From assembly GCA_948805675.1 (NCBI GenBank), contig CAQIBN010000002.1:1-64000 (forward strand): a stretch of DNA of 64,000 nucleotides, given 5' to 3'. Origin of the DNA: an uncultured Clostridia bacterium (lineage in GTDB: Bacteria > Bacillota > Clostridia > TANB77 > CAG-508). The position numbers and the translations under genes are program-made. This document shows, piece by piece, positions 59,189 through 64,000 of this stretch. The first letter of the stretch is position 1. Each line of letters opens with the position of its first letter. Under the pieces are notes generated by a model. It saw only the letters and a program-made list of their open reading frames with translations. It was not told the DNA's origin and did not search any database.

Positions 59189-59360
59189 GAACAATAATGG
59201 ATTGGATTTATGTCTCCTTCTTATTTAATCTTTCTATAGCATCTGTTTAATTGTTCGTGTGTCGATTTTTGAAAAAATTGTGTACAATTATTTTATATAA
59301 TAGGAAAGCTCTATTTATTAAACTTTACTTTATATAAAAACACTCCTATTGTATAAAAAA
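59189..59360 (+). ncRNA. Structured repeat, copy 2 (candidate small RNA)
   Basis: About 172 bp aligned with 16578-16751. Ends ACAATA/TATTGT are complementary; the centre AATTGTTCGTGTGTCGATTT...GTGTACAATT folds on the plus strand through G-U pairs; GTTTAAT/ATTAAAC forms a further outer stem. A perfect terminator follows on the plus strand. Lies downstream of ftsH in the opposite sense, the same arrangement as copy 1 with rubrerythrin. Confidence 0.45.
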
Positions 59361-59397
59361 ACTAAAATAGAAAATATTTTTCTATTTTAGTTTTTTA
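59355..59397. terminator. Bidirectional terminator downstream of ftsH
   Basis: AAAAAACTAAAATAGAAAA pairs with TTTTCTATTTTAGTTTTTT. Ends ftsH transcripts and would end a plus-strand RNA from 59189. Confidence 0.8.
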
Positions 59398-59405
59398 ACT
59401 ATTTC

Positions 59406-61204
59406 TTATCCAAAAATTGCTTCAAATTCATCTCCATCAATTTTTTCTTTTTCCAAAAGAACCCCTGCAACTGCATGTAATTTATCTATATTAGCTTGTA
59501 AAATTTCTGCTGCTGCCCTATAGGCAAAATCTATTATTTTCTTTACTTCTTCATCTATAATTGCTGCTGTTTCTTCTGAATATTCTTTACTTTGAGTAAA
59601 ATCTCTTCCTAAAAATACTTCTTCTTGATTTTGTCCAAGAGTAATAGTTCCTATTTTGTCACTCATTCCATATTTAGTAACCATATCTCTTGCAATTTTA
59701 GTAGCTCTTTCAATATCATTACTTGCACCTGTTGAAATATCATCTAATATTAACTTTTCTGCAACTCTTCCACCAAGTAACGAGATAATGTTTTCTTGCA
59801 TTTCAGATTTTGACATAAAAGATTTATCTTCTGTTGGTCTATACATAGTATATCCACCAGCCATTCCTCTTGGAACAATAGAAATTTGATGTACTGCATC
59901 TTGTGTAGGTAAGAATCTACTTACAACTGCATGACCTGCTTCATGATATGCAACTAATTTATTTTCTTTGTCACTTCTTACTCTTGTTCTCTTTTCTGGT
60001 CCCATTGTTACCTTAACCATTGCATCTTCAATTTCTTTCATCCCTATTTCTAATAAATCTCTTCTAGCAGAAAGAAGTGCTGCTTCATTTAATACATTTT
60101 CCAAATCTGCTCCAGAAAATCCTGATGTATTTTTAGCAATTGTTCTTAAATCAACATCATCTGCTAATCTTTTCTTTCTACTATGGACTTCTAATATTTG
60201 CTCTCTTGCCTTTACATCTGGACTAGAAACTACTATTTGTCTATCAAATCTACCTGGTCTTAATAAAGCTCTATCTAATACATCTGGTCTATTTGTTGCA
60301 GCTAGTACTATAACACCTTCATTAGCAGCAAATCCATCCATTTCCACTAATAATTGATTTAATGTTTGTTCTCTTTCATCATGTCCTCCACCAAGTCCTG
60401 CACCTCTTTGACGTCCAACTGCATCTATTTCGTCTATAAATATTATACAAGGAGCGTTTTTCTTAGCTTGTTCAAATAAATCTCTTACACGAGAAGCACC
60501 AACACCAACAAACATCTCAACAAAGTCAGAACCACTTATAATAAAAAATGGAACTCCAGCCTCTCCTGCAACTGCTTTTGCAAGAAGAGTTTTTCCTGTA
60601 CCTGGATGCCCGACAAGTAGAACACCTTTTGGTATTCTAGCTCCCATATCTGTAAACTTTTTAGGATTTTTTAAAAACTCTACAATTTCTTGTAATTCTT
60701 CTTTTTCTTCATCTACACCTGCAACATCATTAAAAGTAATTCTATTTTTCTCAATTGCATTTATTAATTTTGCCTTACTTTTTCCAAATGACATCGTTTT
60801 ACTTCCACCTTGGTTATTATTCATTAATAAAAACCAGAAGATAAAGAATATAATCAAAATTCCGAAAGGAGTTAATAAACTAAGTAAAACCATAAAAATT
60901 GATTCAGATTTTTCTGTTACTTTTATATTACCAGCCTTCATTGGTTCTTGCAAAGTATTCATTAAACTATCTATACTTGGTATATTTACTTCTTTGGTTA
61001 TATTATCATTTTTTAATTTCACATTTGCTGATTCACCGTCCGAGAATCTATCTCTATTTCTCTTACATCTCCAGATTCAATTTTTGCAACTAGTTCTGAA
61101 TAAGCAAGTTTTGTATCACTATTACCTACTATTGAAGTTAATAATACAATAAATATAATACCTATAATTAGCCAAACAGCTAAAGTTTTTATACTATTTT
61201 TCAA
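59406..61204 (-). CDS. ftsH: ATP-dependent zinc metalloprotease FtsH, read through two adjacent CGG recoding sites
   Basis: 598 aa if joined, the family length. Membrane AAA protease. ATG at 61204; first helix [19 protein letters not shown] (8-26), then EIEIDS, CGG (61042-61040) recoded to Gly, and directly after the shift a second CGG (61038-61036) recoded to Gly: [14 protein letters not shown]. Two +1 shifts are needed and both are at zero-frame CGG. Then the second helix, Walker A GHPGTGKT (about 202), SRH GRFDRQ arginine region, and zinc site HEAGH (about 420). The first part alone would be a 61-aa peptide. Confidence 0.93.
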
Positions 61205-61271
61205 AATAAATTTTCCTCCTTTATGCTACCATAATAAACATTATTCAATATACCATATTATACCATTCATT

Positions 61272-62261
61272 TCAAGCATTTTTAATAAAGAAAATCTTCT
61301 TATTTTTTACCAAAATTTTAATGCTTTTATTTGGAATTAGATATTTGTTACCAATATTATTTTCACATAACTTTATTATATCCTCTATATTAATTTTTTC
61401 TATTCCTTGTGAACTACCCAAAAGATTATTAATAGTATACAAAATTATTCTAGATTTTATTACTTTTTTTTGTAAATTAAATAATTTTAGATTAAGCACA
61501 ATTTTAGTTTCATCATATTCTAATAATAATTGTTTGTATTCTTGTTTCATAACTTCATCAAAATAGTCGTTTTCCTGTTTTAAAAGTTCTGACATACGAT
61601 TTATTGTTTCTATAATATTTGGATTAAAATTTTCTTTTAAATATGGTATTAATAGATTTCTAATCTTATTTCTTGTATAAATATTTTCTTCATTACTTTT
61701 GTCAAATTTCGGATTTAAGTTTAATATATCACAATAATTTTCAATTTCATCTCTTTTACATTTAATAATTGGTCTTATTAAATCATTTTTTATTGGCTCT
61801 ATACCTTTCAGTCCAGAACTTCCAGTTCCTCTTATTATATTCATTAAAACTGTTTCCGCATTATCATTTAAATTATGAGCAGTTGCAACTTTGTTTGAAT
61901 TTGTTTTTTGTTTAATTTTTCTGAAAAAGTCATAACGAATTTTTCTACCAGTTTCTTCTGTTCCATGCTTACTTTGTTCAGATAATTTTATTACATCAAC
62001 TCTTTTTACAAAACATTCTACTCCAATCTTTTTACAAAATTCTTGTACATATTCTGTTTCTAAATCTGCTTCTTCTCTAATCATGTGATTAATATGTGCC
62101 ACAAAAATTTCAATTTTTAAATCTTTTTTCAAATTATTTAATACATTTAGTAAACAAATAGAATCTGGTCCTCCAGACACTCCTATTACAATTTTATCTC
62201 CTGTTTCAATTAAGTTATATTTCCTTATTGTATTTAGTACCTTTTCTTCCAATTCAATCAA
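61272..62261 (-). CDS. tilS: tRNA(Ile)-lysidine synthetase
   Basis: 329 aa from TTG 6 bp after AAGGAG. It makes lysidine at C34 of tRNA-Ile(CAU), switching AUG reading to AUA. PP-loop VIGVSGGPDSICLLN (about 26-40), HINHMIREEADLE, KVATAHNLNDNAETVLMN and GIEPIKNDLIRPI. Shorter than the Bacillus protein (about 470), with a reduced C-terminal domain. 68 bp above ftsH, the classical tilS-ftsH order, though hpt is absent. Confidence 0.93.
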   Translation of the reverse strand: MIELEEKVLNTIRKYNLIETGDKIVIGVSGGPDSICLLNVLNNLKKDLKIEIFVAHINHMIREEADLETEYVQEFCKKIGVECFVKRVDVIKLSEQSKHGTEETGRKIRYDFFRKIKQKTNSNKVATAHNLNDNAETVLMNIIRGTGSSGLKGIEPIKNDLIRPIIKCKRDEIENYCDILNLNPKFDKSNEENIYTRNKIRNLLIPYLKENFNPNIIETINRMSELLKQENDYFDEVMKQEYKQLLLEYDETKIVLNLKLFNLQKKVIKSRIILYTINNLLGSSQGIEKINIEDIIKLCENNIGNKYLIPNKSIKILVKNKKIFFIKNA

Positions 62262-62288
62262 TTCTTTCTCCTTCTTCGAACATTGGGT

Positions 62289-62523
62289 CGAACATTGGGG
62301 ACGGGGTTAAATGTTCACTTTTTCTATTATCTCATGAACACTAGGGACAGGGTTAAATACTAGACTTAAAGCCATTTAGAGCAAGAATCAATTAAGTTAA
62401 TACATTCACTAAGATTTAACACAATATCGTCTTTTAGTAGATAAATACTAACATTCATCACTGTCCCCAGTGTTCATGACCTTTGTAATTTAAACGAACA
62501 TTTAACCCCGTCCCCAATGTTCG
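62289..62523. repeat. Inverted-repeat element, copy C (best preserved)
   Basis: Left arm 62289-62317 and right arm 62495-62523 are reverse complements in 28 of 29 bases, built on GGGGACGGGGTTAAATGTTC. A nested second pair (ATGAACACTAGGGACAG at 62334, its complement at 62461) lies inside. A partial extra unit CGAACATTGGGT precedes the left arm. Between tilS and dnaB. Confidence 0.85.
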
Positions 62524-62562
62524 CTTCGCCATTTTCGCTTCGCCATTTTCGCTTCTCCGTTT
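62519..62562. repeat. Three tandem copies of a 14-bp unit
   Basis: TTCGCTTCGCCATT repeated twice and a third diverged TTCGCTTCTCCGTT, directly joined to the right arm of repeat copy C and ending 7 bp from the dnaB stop codon. Confidence 0.7.
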
Positions 62563-62568
62563 GTTCTT

Positions 62569-63900
62569 TTATTCTCTATACTTCTCTATATTAGCAAACT
62601 TTGTATAATTTCCAAGCCATAATAATTCTACTGTTCCAGTTGAACCTGCTCTATGTTTTGCTATAATTACTTCTGCTACATTTTTCTTTTCAGATTCTTC
62701 ATTATAATAATCATCACGATATAAAAACATAACAATATCAGCATCTTGTTCTATAGCTCCAGATTCACGAAGGTCAGAAAGCATAGGCCTATGGTCTGGT
62801 CTTTGTTCTGGTGCACGAGATAATTGTGAAAGAGCAATTACTGGTACATTAATTTCTTTGGCAAGTATTTTCAAAGATCTACTAATTTCTGAAATTTCTT
62901 GTTCACGGCTTCCACCTTTTTTACTGCTTCCTTGAACTAATTGCAAATAATCTATTACAACTAATCCTATATTCTTTTCTAGTTTCATCTTTCTACATTT
63001 TGCACGAATTTCCATAATAGAAATACCTGGTGTATCATCTATAAATATTTGTGATTCTGAAAGGTCACCAGATGCTAATGCAAGTTTTGCCCAGTCTTCG
63101 TCTTCTATTTTACCAGTTCTTACCTTATTACTATCTACCATTGCTTCACTACATAAAATTCTGTTACCCATTTGCTCTTTAGACATCTCTAAACTAAATA
63201 TAGCAACTGGAACATTGGCTCTTACTGCCGCATTTGATGCAATATTTAATGCGAATGCAGATTTTCCCATAGCTGGTCTTGCTGCAACTAGTATTAAATC
63301 TGAATTATGAAGTCCAGCTGTTTTATAATCTAAATCTGCAAATCCTGTTGGTACACCTGTTATATGTTGTTTTCTATTATATAACTCTTCTAATTGAGTA
63401 AAAGATTCAACTAATATATCTTTCATAGAAGAATATCCTTTTTGATTCTTTCTTTGCATTACATTAAATATCTTTTTTTCTGCAACATCCATAATATCTT
63501 CTACTTCTTGTGTTTGGTCATAACCTAAGACTATAAGCTCATTTGCTGTTCTAATTAATGTTCTAAGCATAGATTTTTCTTCTACAATCTTTATATACTT
63601 TTCTACATTTGCAGTTGTTGGAACCTTTTCTGGAAGTTCTGCTAAATATTCTAAACCTCCAATTCCTTCAAATTTACCAAGTGTTACAAGTTCATCTTTA
63701 ATAGTAATAATATCTACTGGCTCTCCTCTATTATATAAATTCATTATTGCATCATATATAACTTTATTATCTTCTCTATAAAAATCTTCTGCTTTTAGTA
63801 CTTCTACTGCAGATATAACAGAATCTTTATCTGTAAGCATACTTCCTATAACAGCTTGCTCTGCTTCTATATCATGTGGTGGCACTTTACCTAAATCCAT
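62569..63900 (-). CDS. dnaB: Replicative DNA helicase DnaB
   Basis: 443 aa after AAGGAG. Hexameric 5'-3' helicase of the replication fork (called DnaC in Bacillus). N-terminal DnaB domain (VPPHDIEAEQAVIGSML), RecA-like core with Walker A ARPAMGKSAFALN (about 205), VVIDYLQLVQG Walker B and LSQLSRAPEQRPDHRP. Usual length. 51 bp after rplI, the conserved rplI-dnaB order. Confidence 0.96.
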   Translation of the reverse strand: MDLGKVPPHDIEAEQAVIGSMLTDKDSVISAVEVLKAEDFYREDNKVIYDAIMNLYNRGEPVDIITIKDELVTLGKFEGIGGLEYLAELPEKVPTTANVEKYIKIVEEKSMLRTLIRTANELIVLGYDQTQEVEDIMDVAEKKIFNVMQRKNQKGYSSMKDILVESFTQLEELYNRKQHITGVPTGFADLDYKTAGLHNSDLILVAARPAMGKSAFALNIASNAAVRANVPVAIFSLEMSKEQMGNRILCSEAMVDSNKVRTGKIEDEDWAKLALASGDLSESQIFIDDTPGISIMEIRAKCRKMKLEKNIGLVVIDYLQLVQGSSKKGGSREQEISEISRSLKILAKEINVPVIALSQLSRAPEQRPDHRPMLSDLRESGAIEQDADIVMFLYRDDYYNEESEKKNVAEVIIAKHRAGSTGTVELLWLGNYTKFANIEKYRE

Positions 63901-63950
63901 TACTTTTCGCTCCTTCTATTATAAGCAATAATTAGTTTTTATATTTATCC

Positions 63951-64000
63951 TTATGCAATTGTATTTACTTTTAAACTAGCTAGAACGCCTTCATATAGCT
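63951..64000 (-). CDS. rplI: Ribosomal protein L9, C-terminal end (cut by the window)
   Basis: The last 15 codons read LYEGVLASLKVNTIA and stop, matching the L-H-x-x-V-x-A-x-L-K-V-x-V ending of L9. The position directly upstream of dnaB is the usual one in Firmicutes. Only 50 bases are visible. Confidence 0.6.
   Translation of the reverse strand, partial: LYEGVLASLKVNTIA

Noticed and set aside
9452..61204. Explaining all broken genes as homopolymer sequencing errors
   Set aside because: The 13 breaks are not in homopolymers, are always a C before GG, always in codon phase, and always leave a glycine codon. Ordinary indels would not behave so.
1..64000. tRNA, rRNA or CRISPR loci
   Set aside because: No cloverleaf, rRNA core or regularly spaced direct-repeat array could be recognised on either strand; in particular no candidate recoding tRNA is in this window.

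Overview
This 64 kb window comes from a very AT-rich Gram-positive chromosome. EF-Tu/EF-G/S7/S12, a WalRK-like two-component pair, sortase with an LPQTG substrate, SpoVD-type PBP, FtsH-TilS and L9-DnaB are all of Firmicutes type, and many small details (rubrerythrin, 2[4Fe-4S] ferredoxin, RicT, cohesin/dockerin-like proteins) fit an anaerobic, probably gut-associated, uncultured Clostridia-like bacterium. Almost every gene has a strong AGGAGG-type ribosome binding site. GTG and TTG starts are common.

The main discovery is a codon-level phenomenon. Eight separate genes (ftsH, ksgA, holB, a SpoVD-like PBP, a WalK-like kinase, a Ca2+-type P-ATPase, an IbrA-like PP-loop protein and an M15 peptidase) and one unknown coiled-coil gene are each broken into two or more frames. 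All 13 breaks sit at a zero-frame CGG codon followed by A or T. In every case skipping the C (+1), or reading CGGN as one four-base codon, restores the protein with a glycine (GGA or GGT). That glycine is conserved in several of the families, for example the GTGLGL box of the kinase, DGIFG of the peptidoglycan-binding domain and NLPYY reached downstream in KsgA. Elsewhere CGG triplets on coding strands are nearly always out of phase (about 35 by hand count). Only two in-frame CGG codons are not at a break, one in a foreign-looking gene. Random sequencing indels would not keep codon phase 13 times out of 13. I infer that CGG is unassigned as arginine here and that CGGN is recoded to glycine by +1 frameshifting or quadruplet decoding.

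Layout. 1-4 kb: remains of a prophage or integrative element (two XRE regulators with divergent promoters and a palindromic operator, small phage-type genes, a decayed integrase). 4-9 kb: str operon in the order rpsL-rpsG-fusA-tuf on the minus strand, with an 84-bp tandem duplicated hairpin between rpsG and fusA. 9-16 kb: unknown coiled-coil operon, trmFO and a SWIM/SNF2 helicase. 16-21 kb: rubrerythrin and a Fur/PerR gene with a Fur box, pyrimidine-nucleoside phosphorylase, rnhB. 21-31 kb: HtrA protease, M23 peptidase, ferredoxin, ricT-holB, lepB, WalRK-like pair. 31-36 kb: P-ATPase, a foreign-looking gene, trmL. 37-39.5 kb: IbrA/IbrB-like operon. 39.6-43.3 kb: heterodimeric ABC exporter pair, one with a nonsense codon. 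43.7-47.3 kb: cell-surface cohesin-like/dockerin-repeat cluster, whose LPQTG protein fits the sortase at 54 kb. 48.06-53.70 kb: a 5.6-kb serine-recombinase element (carrying an IS3 copy, a GNAT gene and a Bro-N gene) inserted into the M15 peptidase gene. 55-64 kb: ksgA, PBP, ftsH, tilS, dnaB and the end of rplI.

Three copies of an inverted-repeat element built on GGGGACGGGGTTAAATGTTC lie between genes at 12.4, 31.2 and 62.4 kb, and a second family of about 175-bp structured repeats occurs at 16.6 and 59.2 kb.
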